A stretch of 64,000 bases of DNA. Origin: Acholoe squamosa. Its lineage: Eukaryota > Annelida > Polychaeta > Phyllodocida > Polynoidae. The notes beneath the pieces are model-generated. The model did not search any database. It worked only from the letters and a program-made list of their open reading frames with translations, and had not been told where the DNA came from. Below are positions 1 to 12,496 of the stretch, in pieces. The number at the start of each line of letters is the position of its first letter. The stretch's first letter is position 1. The stretch lies in contig OX439036.1 in assembly GCA_949317995.1 (NCBI GenBank), positions 111,561,068 to 111,625,067 of the forward strand, given 5' to 3'. Both the position numbers and the translations under genes were made by a program.

Positions 1-24
1 GCTCAGACGGCCGATTGCAGTACT

Positions 25-490
25 ATGCAAACGTATGGAAGAACTTGTGTGAAATTGCAATTGGATGGAATACATGACTATGTCATGAGTGCCACCGTTG
101 CGGACATAGCAGATGAGGGGATACTCGGGTTGGATTTTGCATCCCTGTATGGGGTGGTTTTAGAACCACAATCAGGAGTGTTGAGTGTGAAATACCCGTA
201 TCCTGTAAAAGTTACATGCGTACTGAGACAAGTAAGCAGTATGGCTAGTGTAGCTCACACTGTCGAATTCCCGCAGGTGTAGCCTGTGATGTGCTCTTGA
301 GGAGCGATCCTGTGATGCGCAATAAGCCTGCAGTGATAGAACCGGATGTAATTACTTTGTCAAGTATCGGATTAATTTCCGTAGACACTATAGTAGCGAA
401 TGCATCCTGGGCGGTAGTACCAGTTTTCAACACTGGGAATGCTACTATCTACCTAAAAAAAGGACAGGTCTTCGGGAATGTTACACTTTC
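25..490 (+). pseudogene. Protease-like region of the Ty3/gypsy element
   Basis: Retropepsin-like region just upstream of RT. A segment reading ILGLDFASLYG resembles the conserved ILG(M/L)DFL block near the end of gypsy-type proteases, which follows the flap. The catalytic D(S/T)G would lie at or left of the window edge. Its place immediately before RT fits the family order. Fossil coding material, not a host gene. Confidence 0.6.
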
Positions 491-665
491 CTAAACAGTA
501 ACTGATAGTAAGTTGAAGTTACCTAAGGTAACGGATGACGATGATATTTCGGATGACTTATTAAAGTTGTATGAAGAAACTTCATTAGAAAATCCGGAAC
601 ATCGGAAAAAATTTCATGATTTGCTCCGTCAGTATTGAGCTGCCTTTGCCAAACCCGGTGAAAAA

Positions 666-2060
666 TTGGGTATGACAACTAAGGTAGTACATAAAATAGA
701 TACTGGAGAAGCAGAACCATTTAAAATACCCTACAGACAGTTACCTTTAGCAAATAAAAGAGTAGCTGAAGAAGAAATAAATAAGATGTTGGAACAAGAC
801 GTAATGGTCCTATCCAATGGTCCAAGGAGTAGTCCTGTATGTATGGTAACAAAAAAAGATGATACCATACGCTTTTGCATAGACTACAGAAAGTTGAATG
901 GAGTGACGAAAAAGAACTTGTATCCATTACCGAGAATAGACGAAACCATTGACTCCTTAGGAGGCAACAGTTGGTTTTGTACCCTAGACTTGCAATCCGG
1001 ATATTGGCAAGTGGGAATGAATCCATCAGATATGGAGAAAACGGCATTTTCGAGTCACATTGGATTATTCCAATATAATGTAATGCCTTTTGGCTTGCGC
1101 AATGCACCAGCTACATTTGAAGCAATGATGGAGACTCTTTTGAGTGACATATTGTGGAAAAGATGCTTAGTATATCTTGACGACGTAATAGTCTTCGGAA
1201 AAACATTTGAAGAATGTTCTAACAATCTCAAATTGGTATTAGAAAGAATTATTTCTAATGGTCTCAAATTAACACCTAAGAAATGTCATATGTTTAGAAA
1301 GTCCATAAACTATTTTGGCCGTATCATCTCAGATGAGGGAATAAAAGCTGATCCAGAGAAAATCAAATCAGTTACGAATTGGAGTAGACCTAACTCACCT
1401 AAAGAAGTGAAATCATTTTTAGGCTTCTGTTCCTATTACAGGGAATTTATTCTGAATTATTCTAGAGTCAGTTACCCATTACAAACAATAGCTAACTGGA
1501 CTCCAGGATGTACCAAGGAAAAATTTCCTTGGACGCATGAACAGGAATCTGCTTTTCTAAAGCTAAAAGATCTGTTCACGAGTACTCCCGTATTGCAATA
1601 TCCAAATGAGACGGATCATTTCATACTGGATACGGATGCTAGTAATGACAGCATTGGTGCCGCCCTTTCACATGTCCAAAATGGGAGAGAGGTACCCATT
1701 GCTTTTGCTAGCAATACACTGAGTAAAACTCAACGCAATTACTGCACGACCAAACATGAACTGTTAGCAGTATTTGCATATACAAAGAAGTTTAAACACT
1801 TCTTATGGGGGACTGACTTTACTTTACGTACGGATCATTCCTCTTTAAGAAGGTTATTGAACTTCCGAGATGCTGAAGGTATGTTGGGTCGATGGTTGGC
1901 CCATTTATCCGAATACAGGCTAGAACATCGCCAGATTCAGCATAGACCCGGAGTGAAGCATTTAAATGATGATGCCTTGTCTCGAATACCAATCCAGAAA
2001 TGTGATAATCCAGATTGTACCGACTGTGGGGCTCACAGAGCAGTTTTAGCAGGGATTTGA
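666..2060 (+). pseudogene. Reverse transcriptase and RNase H region of the Ty3/gypsy element
   Basis: Clear gypsy-type RT with the block RFCIDYRKLN, the LDLQSGYWQ block, MPFGLRNAPATF and the catalytic box YLDD (roughly residues 171-174 of this stretch), followed by the connection motif FLGFCSYYREFI. RNase H follows with LDTDASNDSIGAAL, TTKHELLA and RTDHSSL. In intact relatives this enzyme copies the element RNA into cDNA in the cytoplasmic particle and removes the RNA strand. Family assignment is secure; finer clade placement would need a tree. Fossil element. Confidence 0.92.
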
Positions 2061-2102
2061 AGACCTTTTGAACCCCTAGTTGCCAGTGTACTTGAATGGT
2101 CT

Positions 2103-3583
2103 ATGGATCACATACGACAGTTCCAGGAGGCTGACTCGATAACTGCACAGCTACTGCAATTGGTACCTAAGGGAATACGTCCAGTCAGACCAGAGGTCTC
2201 TCTGGAAAATCGAGAAATGAGAAGGTTTCTTGCTCAATGGACCGAGCTTGAAGTCCTGAAAGGCGTGTTATACCGTTGGAAGCCATGCAATAATGGTAAG
2301 AAACTCATACAAGTGGTTATACCACATGCAATGAGGCATAACATAATGTATTATTGTCATGGACATCAGACCAGTGGTCATTTCAGAAGGAAACGCTCAT
2401 TAGCACAACTTTCTAAAAAATACTATTGGCCCGGCATGTCGCGAGATTTGCAAAGATGGGTAACCACCTGTTCAGATTGTTGTAAAAACAAACTCGGACC
2501 CGGGATGGGCAAACTTCCCCTATCTCAGGAACTTTTCGGAGTTAGATTCGCGAGAATCAGAGTAGATATCATTAGTGGATTTAACACAACCGCAAATGAT
2601 AATACTGGTGATGGTAGTGTGTGATTACTATACGAAGTATACCAAAGTTTTCCCACTACCGGATCACAAAGCAGTTACTTGTGCCGAAGCCTTTGTAAAA
2701 GGTTGGGTACTGACTTTCAGTGTACCACTTATGCTACACAGTGACCAAGGTAGAGAGTTTGAATCGAATCTCTGGCAAGGGATGTGCGAATACTTAGCTA
2801 TTTGCAAAACTAGAACCAATCCATATAGGCCACAGAGTGACAGATTGGTCGAAAGGTTCAATAGAACCCTTATTCAGGTCCTAAAGTCACTTGTAAATGA
2901 AAACATGGACAATTGGGACAAGCAATGCCATTTTGTGACACATGCTTACAACAGTTCAGTAAATTCTAGTACCAACTGTACTCCGAATCTTTTAGTTTTC
3001 GGAGAGGATTTAATAATGCCTGCAGACTTGGTATTTGGAGTTGTAGGTATGGATCCGGAACTACCTTGTCACATAGTTTTCGTGGAATGTTTGAGGGACA
3101 GATTTAAGAAAGCATATGAGTCTGTCCAAATTGATTTAGAGAAAAGTGCCAAATGGCAGAAGGTAGGATATGATACCGATCTAAAACATAGGAAATTCAA
3201 ATCCGGAGATAGAGTGCTAAGATTGTACGAACCACTTAGACATGTAAAATTAGCGTCTAATTGGGACGGTTCTTTTTACAATAACCCAGGTTATTAGTGA
3301 TTGTACCGTAATCATCAAATCAGACCTCGGACGGCTATATAAGTCGAACGTGGCTAGACTGAGAAAATGGTCTGGGAGGGAGACCTCCACAGAAATATAT
3401 GGTGAAGGATTCGAAAAGATTTTGAATCTAAATCGGATAGTTGACCAGGTAAAGAACCCGATATCGAAGAGAAGCTGGGGTAGGCCTAGGAAGATATCTG
3501 AATCAGTACTGCCAACGCTAGCACAGACTAAGCGTGGTGGAGTAAAAAAAGTCTCGGCAGGTGAAGACAAAAAGAACGGATAA
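2103..3583 (+). pseudogene. Integrase region of the Ty3/gypsy element
   Basis: An HHCC zinc-binding segment (HGHQTSGHF, then CSDCCKNK) precedes the DDE core, seen as the block LMLHSDQGREFES and the block NPYRPQSDRLVERFNRTL. The tail is basic and includes a GRPRK patch like an AT-hook. In intact relatives this domain inserts cDNA into chromosomes. The region is fossil and follows RNase H directly, in the usual gypsy order. Confidence 0.88.
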
Positions 3584-3999
3584 CAACTGACCTGAAAGGC
3601 CTAATTGTCGTCGCTGTATGATGTACCAGTGGGTAGTGGACGGATAATCCGGTGGATTTGCTTAAGCTTTCCATAAACTCCACTTAAATCCCTAAACGAG
3701 TCAACACCATGAGCGATAATTACCTAAAAACATTCAGTTTGTTTATGTTCCGCTCGTAGCACGTGCATTGGCTGACCTCTCGTGACCCCGCTCGCAAGCG
3801 AAGAAATGACGTCAGGAAAGCTGGCGTGTCGCCATATTGCTTTTTGGTAGGAGTCAAGACGGGCGAGCGATCGTCCGTCTATTGATTTACCACCTTTAGG
3901 CAATCCAGCACTGTCTACAGAGTCGATCCTCCAGGAGGCGGCTCCGTTATCTGTCGGCCCCGACGCCGTAAAAGTCGGGAAAAGGAGTGTTGAACTCCC
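3584..3999 (+). other. Spacer between integrase and downstream coding region
   Basis: About 400 bp with no evident coding content. It contains a CpG-rich patch near 3770-3870 and leads into the downstream coding region. It may hold a splice acceptor or internal promoter for that region, but no signal is clear enough to call. Confidence 0.4.
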
Positions 4000-5091
4000 A
4001 TGAAGATTCCTTCAGTCATGGCTGAGGAATCCGTAACTGCAGCCAAGCTATCCGGTAACCCGGATAAGCTGACTCCGACCACAGATGCTTTCCCGGAAGT
4101 ATTGTCACCTGTTACACAGGCAGATAATGAGCTGATGGAAGTGGAGGAATCCGCTGATCGCTCATTCGAAGAGAAGCTGGCTTCATTTTCATTGAATGAG
4201 CCCGAAAAACCGGTATCACCACTTCCTACCGAGGGATCTGGAGACGCTTCGAACCCAGAAGTACTGCTTGGAGCAACCAGATCTGATACTACCCAGGTAG
4301 ACGGATCCAAGGACCAATGGAAACCGGCCGTGGATGACCCGTTTCCAGATGTTTATGATGGACGGTACCTGTATGTCCACCCGGACTTACAGGCACAGGG
4401 TGTAAATCCGGACGGTACTACAGTCAAGCTGGACCCGAAGGTAAGACTGGCAATCAAGGATGTCATGCACCCGCAGCAACTCGAGAGGACGCCACCGGAG
4501 TGGCTTAGAGACTGGCCATGGTTCCAACGCGGACTCATGGTAGACATTGCCTTCCGACAGACAGTGTATGAGGCAAACAGAGCCTTTACGCTGGGAGCAT
4601 ATCCCAAGCCTGATAGGTCTCACTGGAATGTCACTAAAACTAACATTGACTGGGTAGGTTGCATCTCGGAACCCGAAGGCCAGACCTACCCACGCCCTAG
4701 AACTGTCCTGCAGGACTTACGTACCATGAGAGAGTACCTCGAAGCTGCTTCCACCTTCGAACAGTGGGACGACGGCTATTACGTAGCCGAAGCTGAGATG
4801 ACCGAAGTCCAGAACTCCTCTCTCACGGGACTTGACGGTAACGCAGCCCTACATACGATCATTATCCGTCGTATGACTGCAGAAGAAGAAGCTCGCGACA
4901 AGGCCCGAGCTGAGGAGGAAGCACCGGCACCTCCAATTCCCAACTTTAAAATAGGCCCTAGAGGTTTTTATGCTCCTAAATCCACTTCTAGCAGCACTAC
5001 CGGTAAGTCTGCAGATCCAATAGAACCAAGTACCTCGGGTGAGGCCGGAAAGCCTGAACCCGGAACCAAAGATCCGGATCTGGAAGATTAG
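4000..5091 (+). pseudogene. Unrecognised downstream coding region 1 of the retroelement
   Basis: A stretch coding for about 360 residues 3' of integrase, where env-bearing relatives carry their third gene. I see no signal peptide, membrane segment or furin-like site, so it does not look like an envelope. The N-terminal third is acidic and rich in S, T, P and E; a more ordered tryptophan-containing middle follows (WLRDWPWFQRG); the C-terminal part is charged and low in complexity. No CCHC zinc knuckle is visible, so a gag identity is not supported. Function unknown. Confidence 0.6.
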
Positions 5092-5560
5092 AAGGTAACC
5101 AAGAACAGGAGGTCTGCTTCTTGGCGGCTTAAGAATCTGCCTGATTCTGCCAGAGCCAACCCGAAAGCCAGCACCTCAGGCACTAGTAGTTCGAGTACCG
5201 CCATGGAGGTGGTTTCCTCGAACGACGATTCTGTGGATGAGTCCTCAGTAGAATATGATGAGAAAGTCACCCCATCTACTCAGACTGAGGCCGAACGTTG
5301 GGCTAACGCCAAATCCTGATATAAGACCTGGATCCCAACGTGTTATTCAGATTGTACGTACGGAGTAAAGAAGGACGGTTCTACTCTGTATGCCTGCCCC
5401 TATCCTACCAACAAAAACGGGGAATCAGACGATGAAGATTGGATGCGTCTTACGGACGAGGATTCCAATCCAAGCAAGGCCTATCGTAAGATGTGGCTAA
5501 TGCTTAATCATACTGAAGGGTATTATACCTATACCCAGAGGCGGAAGCTGCGTTGGACAC

Positions 5561-7002
5561 TTGAGAAGTGGTATGGTGACCTGTCCCTTCTCTATTTGCC
5601 AGGATGCTAGTGATGTCTCGGTCCGGTCCTGGAGTGCTTCAACCCGGTTCCAGAGGCATCTTGTAGAAGCCCACTTCCACTATCACCTGGTCTACATCTG
5701 TGACCCGAGTTATGGTAAGAAGGGCAAGAAGTGCACAACAAAGGTTCAATATAACCGGCGTAGTGATCTGGCAAGACACCAGAAGAAAGCTCACGCTGAA
5801 GGATTAGATACAGCCCGTAAGAGGATTATGGACCTGCATCAGGAACTCATGAAGGAGTTTGATCGCCTAAGCGAGGATGCTTGGTCAAAGATCCGACCAG
5901 GGGACCAAGTCCTCTGCGTAGTTCCGAAGACCAAGGACTCCAAACTTGCGCCAAGATCATCCTTACTCCTGGAAAAGGAAAATTGGATATGCATGAGTCT
6001 CCTTGGCAGAAATGCGAGCAGTCCGGGAAGGAAGGCAAGCGAGCCAGGGATAGAGTTAGGAGAGACCAGAGCCGGGGCGGACCCGGTAATGGTCAGTCTA
6101 AAACTAGCACTCAACCCAGGGCGGATGATTGTTCCAGATCCCCCCTGGCACGTCACCCACATGAGCAGACCCAGGGTACTCCTGTTTTCAAGAGACCCGG
6201 ACCTGCCGGATACACAGGAGCAGTATCTAAACCAGGGAAACTAGATAGACGAAATTTCCCGTCAATGGCACAAGGATCTGGACCTGAGAGCCAGACCTTG
6301 GTCCTTGATAAAGGGGGTTGCCTTGTACCGAAAAAGACCCCAGCACCTGCCGCTGCCGGTTCTGAAAGTGCCGCAGCTGCTCAGCAGCTATCGTTCACCC
6401 CTGAACAGGTACAAATGTATATGGAAATTAGGTTGAAACAGAATCAGCCACCTACCTACTGTGTCCCAATGGCACCTGCAGGAACGTCCAGAAGTCCCAC
6501 ATCCGGAACTGTCCCTCAAGCAGCGTCAACACCTCCCAAAGTTGTTGCGCCGCCCACAAAACCGAAAGACGTGATTACCATTAAGACTGGTAATACAGAA
6601 ATTTGGTTCGATAAGTCTCGCCAAGGGGAAGCGGATGTCCAGAAGGCCATCTATACGCACTGGGAGAAATGTGTCAAAGAGAGAGCTACAGAATTCCATC
6701 AGGATCTTCTGAACGACACCCTGTTGTGTTTAAAGCAGGTAGGCGATGCTGAGAAGGAATGCCTCGAATTCGTTATCCGGGAGGAAGTGAAGGCCCGGGA
6801 GGAAGCTGCCATAGCTGCAAAGGAACAGGCAGCTATGGACGTACACGCATTAGAAAAACGTGTAAAAGAAGAAATAACACGGAACACTATTCTGAACACT
6901 AAGTTCATGAGAGAGTTCGGCGTCGACATAGACAAATGGGACAGTACTCCCGAGTCGGCCCTAGATCTGCTGAGGAAGAAACGCACTAAAAAGTCAACTT
7001 AA
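5561..7002 (+). pseudogene. Unrecognised downstream region 2, zinc-finger-like plus coiled coil
   Basis: Coding-like stretch in two pieces. The first piece has two C2H2-like arrangements: CPFSIC with a later HLVEAHFH, and then a C-x(n)-C pair with ARHQKKAH. The later piece (to 7002) has a proline- and alanine-rich linker and then about 110 residues rich in E, K and A with strong coiled-coil character, ending in a basic tail (KKRTKKST). Nucleic-acid binding is inferred from the finger-like spacing only. Not part of the standard gag-pol complement. Fossil. Confidence 0.5.
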
Positions 7003-8326
7003 GTGTGTTCTGGGTTATCCAAAATTTGTTCTTCTCCTTAAATCCTCCCCTTTAACCTGATAACCAGACTTAGTGTTTTGCAGATATTGATTATCTATCT
7101 GCGAATGTTCCCCATGTGAATTAACACTTACGATTATTCTATGTGTTCCGGGTTCCTTCATAACCAGAAATACACTGATCAGGACATAATTTTATTGTTG
7201 TCTCCTGATGGTTCTATTCGGATTATGAACTTACTATAAAAATCCGCTTAGTAGTTGTGTTGCTGGAAGTTACCACCGGATGCTGATACGTTTACCTGAT
7301 GCCTACTGTTACCTGTTTCTGGTTACTCTACCGTATGGACTTATACGCTATATAACTACCTGATGTACCGAATGGACTTATTTACACTATCTATCTACTC
7401 CCGGATCAACTATTTGGACTACAACTTTGTCAACCACACCACTAAAGGACTATTCTCAATACATGTTGACCACCGGATTATTTATTTAACACCATTCGGA
7501 TTATAATAACGAACATTAGCACTTCTAGAGGATTGTGGGTAGCTGCCCCTATTCAACTACAGTGTTTCTTTATATCATCTCAACTGGATTACTATAGACT
7601 CTAGCACGTCCATCCCGTGGTTAGCTGACCACACCTCTTATCTACATCGCATCCGGAATACTTCAAGACAACACACGTTACTTCATCTCATACTTTTGTG
7701 TACATATATTGTCATGATCATTACCTTATTATTCGAATGACCATAAACCTGATTTGTATACCTGTAGTGATATGATACTATAATTTTCATGCGGGTTAAT
7801 AATAATACGGATCACTTGTTATTAGTCATATTACTTAACATGATCCGATACATATTATACTACACCAGATTGTCATAATCTTTTTATATGACAAATCATT
7901 GTATAATATTAATTATCTGGTGTTATGATGGTTACTTAAGTGCATGACGATGTAATATATGTTTCTTTATTCCTTTTCAAGTGTATAAAACAAAACCTTT
8001 AGAACCTTCAACGGATTAACTGGCTTAAACTAAAATTTATCGTTAGATAGTATGGTTACGTTTAAAGTCTTTATCAAGACTATATACTTATCATGTTTGT
8101 AATAATAACAAACTCACTAGGATACTATTATGTGGTTTATTTAAAAATTTAACAGATCCGTTACACATATCTGTTATCCATCCACATTGTCGAACTGTAT
8201 CGACTTTCCTATTGTTTATATATAACTATTAATACTATCAAGTATGTTAAATACCTTTCATATGATACTTTAAAAATGTTGTTGTTATATCTATGATTAT
8301 ACCTCTATTAATAGGGTAAGACATAA
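7003..8326 (+). other. AT-rich untranslated stretch before the 3' LTR
   Basis: About 1.3 kb, increasingly AT-rich, with no coding stretch and several imperfect copies of CCGGAT or CGGATTA-like words. It lies between the last coding region and the LTR, so it is the 3' untranslated part of the element. The purine-rich tract expected just before the LTR is weak here (AGGGTAAG at 8313-8320). Confidence 0.55.
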
Positions 8327-8717
8327 TGTAATGTTACCCCTATATAATAATTTAATAGTTATAACTCCTGCCTACTGTCTAGGGGAGTAGTGTAGAGGTA
8401 TTACTGTATAACAATATGTACGGGTACCGTCTGGCGTGGCGGGTGAGTCCAGTCGCTGGGTGTTCCTCATGTTCCGGATAGGTGGCAGCACCGATCCGGG
8501 CCTGTAGAGACATCTGGCGACAAACACCAAGGTCTGTATATAAAGACCTGGGCTCAGCCGCTACGTCAGAGGCCCTCCAGGCCTCCAAGCATCTTCCGGG
8601 TAGCCGTTAAGTGTCTTAGCAATAAACTCCGTTGGCATACACTTGAATTACCGCCTTACTCCTTCTTTCCTAATCCGTAAGGCCCGAACCACCAAACTTG
8701 TAATACAAACCATTACA
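8327..8717 (+). repeat. 3' LTR of the Ty3/gypsy element
   Basis: 391 bp bounded by a perfect 7-bp inverted repeat, TGTAATG at 8327 and CATTACA ending at 8717, the TG...CA form of LTR ends. Inside, a TATA box (TATATAAA, 8537-8544) is followed about 80 bp later by AATAAA (8621-8626), so U3, R and U5 can be placed. The matching 5' LTR is outside the window. Confidence 0.8.
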
Positions 8718-8721
8718 ATAG

Positions 8722-9600
8722 TTCTCCCTGGATCCACGAGGGGGACGCAAACAAAGTTGGATCCAGGATATTGAAAAGGAGTGGGAGCTCCCCTCATTAT
8801 TGCTTATTTTGGCTAAATTACAATGCAAGCCGAGCAGTCATGCACCCCAACACTACTGTCTAAAACTTTTCTTTTGATATTATATTCAAGGGGTAGTGTA
8901 GCACATGCAGCAATAGCCTGGATGAGGTGCCATCATTTGGTATTGTCACAAGGAGATCTATCCTAATCCTATAGTTTGGATGATGTAGTGTTTCGTAATT
9001 GTCAATATTGAGGATCACTTCATTTTTCACATCCTGGATTCTCTGTTTGAGGCATACTATTAAATCTATGAGGGATCTTTGGAAAACTGAACAGTGAACT
9101 ACTGTTATTGTTTTGCAATTAGGCAGTGTAGGTTCTACAATGAAGTGGCTCATGGTAGTATTGGTACAAGAGATCTCTATGAAAATGTCGACCGACTTCA
9201 GGATTTCAGGATCAAGGCGCTCCCTTATTTTGTATTTCCTGCCCATTCCCTGATACCTTAATTTAAAGAGGCAGGATCTGCAGTAGTTTATATGGCTCTG
9301 AAGGAATAGGAATTGCTCTAAAGCACTAATGAAAAGTCCATATAGTCATAAAGTGCTTGGCGCCTTTATGTACTAAATCTAACTGTCCTACGGGAAACTG
9401 GGAACTAAATAAAGATAATTTACTCCATCAATGTCCCATAGTTGTGATATATGTAGATGATGCAGGCTGCTCCGCTGTTTTATACATGGTTAAACACATG
9501 ATTTACACTATGACACTAAGCCTCCATACTATTAGGATCATATAAGGTTAGCAAGATGATAGCTCAGGAAGGCTTCCCTTAATGTAGTAAAGAAGGCTTT
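8722..9600. repeat. Dispersed repeat, copy A (pair with 13434-14250)
   Basis: Starts with CTCCCTGGATCCACGAGG and shares many blocks, in the same order, with 13434-14250, including CAGCACATGCAG, CACTAATGAAAAGTCCATA and GGTTAAACACATGATTTAC. The central part contains the GATC..ACTGAACAGTG motif of another dispersed family. It begins only 5 bp after the LTR end, so the retroelement probably inserted beside or into it. No transposase is coded. Class unknown. Confidence 0.65.
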
Positions 9601-9767
9601 TGGTAGAGAGGAAACTTAGCAAGAAACAATGAAATTTCCTAAGATGTCTTTTTCACTTGATCATGATCCAATTTGCCGATATGAATGACTTTTACAATGA
9701 AAGGATGGAATGTACATTATATAAAAGCTGAAGCTGTCTGTAGAGGTAAGGGTTAATACCAGATGGC

Positions 9768-9863
<96 letters not shown>

Positions 9864-9921
9864 TAGGAAAGTGCTAGAGTAAAGGGACAGGAAGAGATAC
9901 AGACAGACAGAGACAGATGGG

Positions 9922-9955
<34 letters not shown>

Positions 9956-10690
9956 ATCTTTGAATGTCTTTTTAGGTATAATCTAAAAATATCCATTATT
10001 ATGGGAATATGAAAATTCAGTGAGGCATATTGATATCAGCCATTAGTCTCCCCAAAACACAAATTGACAGACCACTTTTATTGGAGCAATCGGATTTCAT
10101 GTCTGGAAAATGTGTGGCTTCTTAGTCTGTTTCCTTCCCATGGGAGTAGGATGTCCCACATTAGGAATGAAACAGAAAATACAATGTATGAAAAATTGGC
10201 AGACCAAGAGGTAATTTCAATGTATTACTGTTGAAGGATAATTGTATACCTTTTACCATATTGATCCACATATTGTTGTGATTAATTAGACTGATTGGAT
10301 TCAAATTCAAAAGGGAAGGGGTTTATCTGTAATTGAAGTGTCACAAATTGATCTAGGATTTAGAGATGGTAACTTTGCAATGGATTCTCTATATATCTAA
10401 CAATGCTGATTCATTTGCTCTGTGCAGCTGCTATAGATTTAATAGAAAAGCCTCAAGCATTAATATTGTTCAGGAAAATCCAGCTGTCACCTCCTAAACA
10501 AAACATGTCCTCCAGTCACCTTGTTCCTATAAATAAGGGAAGCATAAGCTTTTATATCTTTCCCTAAATGTAGAGGTAAAAAGTGCCTATCGATCTTATC
10601 ACACCATGTTGGAGGATGGTACTGCATCAGTTCCCAGGAAATTGGCAAGAGCAGGAGGAACCCTGCGTTCAAGCAATCTCCCTGGGTGAG
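9601..10690. other. Intergenic, no gene recognised, microsatellite inside
   Basis: No coding exon or RNA gene recognised. Apart from the compound microsatellite, it holds a segment near 10340-10500 (TTGATCTAGGATTTAGAGATGG) that recurs near 19475-19630, showing a further short dispersed repeat. Confidence 0.5.
9772..9953. repeat. Compound microsatellite (GA)n-(GACA)n-(GATA)n
   Basis: A pure GA run (9772-9822) passes into about ten GACA units (to 9863), then after about 60 bp into GATA repeats (9924-9953). The orderly change of unit suggests successive point changes spread by slippage. Confidence 0.95.
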
Positions 10691-12406
10691 AAACGCTCAC
10701 TGGGCGTGAGGTGGGGGTGAGGTCATGTGACATGGCAAAGGTAGGAGGGGAGGGGGTTGGCTATATTTAGATAATATTGAACCCCCCCCCCCCACCCTTC
10801 CCTTGTCCACCCTTATTCCCACTCCCTCTCCCCACATCCAATACTTCCATTTGAGGAACTTTTATATGAAAAACATCATCAATTAATAGCCATCTTCACG
10901 TGTGCTTGTGATCTCTGTTGTCTCAGCAGAAACAGGGACTGTCCATAAATGTTTCCATCTGAAAATAGAATATAATCACATAGGATACACAGTATTTTTC
11001 ATGCATGGCAATGGAAGCAAATATGGCGAAATATAGTGTACGTTGTGAATGTCCCACAAAGTATGTAGATTAACTAATGTCATTACAATAAATTACAGAC
11101 TGTAGGTCTTTACCTCTCAGTCAGAAAATTCTGAATTCTCTTTGCCTCCCCTGCCATCTCCCTCTAGACCATAGAAGTTAGTAGGCCTATATCCAGTTAT
11201 TGAGGTTCATTCTGCCAGATGCCCTCGGTCTGCACTGAAATTTGATGTTGAAAATATCAGCTTAAGTTTATATCAAATGCAATTCCCATTCATTTGTTAG
11301 GAATTAATCAGTAATTTCCCATACAAATCCTAAGAACGAGAGACAACTTACCTGCTGACCTACCTCCAGTGACTGTTGATTCAAACTGTCAGAGGAAAAT
11401 TTCCAGGTGGACAAAGAACTTCAAGATAGACCAATCAGGGATGAGGAAAGATAGGTATGCATTCACATTCACATGCCCATGTCTGAGTGAGCCTGCTCAA
11501 ATCCTCACTCACCATGAGCGTTTCTGAGTGAGCCTGCTCAGGTGCTCACTCACCCCAACGCCCATAGACCCACCCTCACCCCGTCCCACCCCTTATGCTG
11601 GGTGTACCTGGGCAAGATGTGACGGAGCTCGCTCACACCTCACTCAATCTCACCCTCCGAGCTATAGCTCAAATCATATTCACCCATGCCTCCCTCATCC
11701 TCACTCCAGCACAAGCATATTTGCTGGGTTGCTGCTCCATCAACCCTGGCTGGTCACCACTGGTTTGACATGGAGATTCTGGCTGTAGATCACACCCCTG
11801 CCACTGTCCTAACAGAGTAAGACCTGATGATCAAGGTGTTCTTGGCCAACCCAAAAATTGAAATTGAATTATGCATCGTTGTTAGTAGAAATGAAGGAGT
11901 CTATGTTTGATATCACTAACTTATGGGTAGTTGATGTACTGCTTCAGTTGAGGGTGGTAACTGATGTAATAACATGATTTAATATAAAACAAGGCTAAAG
12001 AGTAAGATGGCAAGGGTGGAGGCTAGGCTTTTATAATGGGGTAAATAGAGTTCATAAGAAAGAACAGATTTTTGGTGTGAAACAGAAAGACGTTCCTCTC
12101 TAGGCCTGGCAGAATGTCAATATCCTCAGGTTACACACTGAGTCGCCAACACACAGAAAAGTCAACATAGGTTTTGATCAGTTTATGATTTTATCACTAT
12201 GATATAGTGTACTGTATGAAAATATTCTTATACAGACTGACATTTCTGAAGTTACAGCATCTTAGTGTCAGTCCACTCTACCTTCTTATCTCTATCAGGA
12301 ATGTAGTATATCTGATGGGTGTCATATCAGTAGGCCGCAGACACATGAGACGTCTGTGAAAGAAGTTGAGGACAGTTTTCTTCTATGCATCCCCATAGAT
12401 AAATAG
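10691..12406. other. Intergenic; GAGTGAGC-rich patches, no gene recognised
   Basis: No exon recognised. The segments at 10680-10735 and 11480-11560 share GAAACGCTCA in opposite orientation and are rich in GTGAG/CTCAC, so they may be the ends of an old inverted-repeat element about 0.9 kb long. A C-run lies near 10783. Short open stretches in 11528-11788 are proline/serine-rich by composition and not convincing. Confidence 0.4.
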
Positions 12407-12496
12407 ATAGAACTAAACGACCGTGGTGTACGAGGTGGCTGATCCACCACGAGGGGTGGATCAGCCACCGAGGACACCAGGGGAGTTTAGTTCTAT
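12407..12496. repeat. Foldback hairpin element 1
   Basis: A 90-nt near-perfect hairpin: outer arm ATAGAACTAAAC pairs with GTTTAGTTCTAT, and inner GGTGGCTGATCC pairs with GGATCAGCCACC. The outer arm is shared, in opposite orientation, with the hairpin at 51420-51521, so this is a small foldback family and not a chance palindrome. No coding content. Confidence 0.8.

Larger units (their letters stand above)
1..8717 (+). mobile_element. Ty3/gypsy LTR retrotransposon, broken, 5' part outside window
   Basis: Fossil Ty3/gypsy (Metaviridae-type) element on the plus strand. In order it carries a protease-like region, reverse transcriptase plus RNase H, integrase, a large downstream region of unknown coding content, an AT-rich stretch and a 3' LTR ending at 8717. 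The order RT, RNase H, integrase is the Ty3/gypsy order. Gag, the primer-binding site and the 5' LTR would lie left of the window. The element looks broken by several changes, yet long coding stretches survive, which suggests moderate age; without the other LTR no age can be calculated. The downstream coding region is the unusual part. Confidence 0.9.

Noticed and set aside
4000-7002. Downstream region of the LTR element as an envelope gene
   Set aside because: No signal peptide, membrane segment or cleavage motif is visible.
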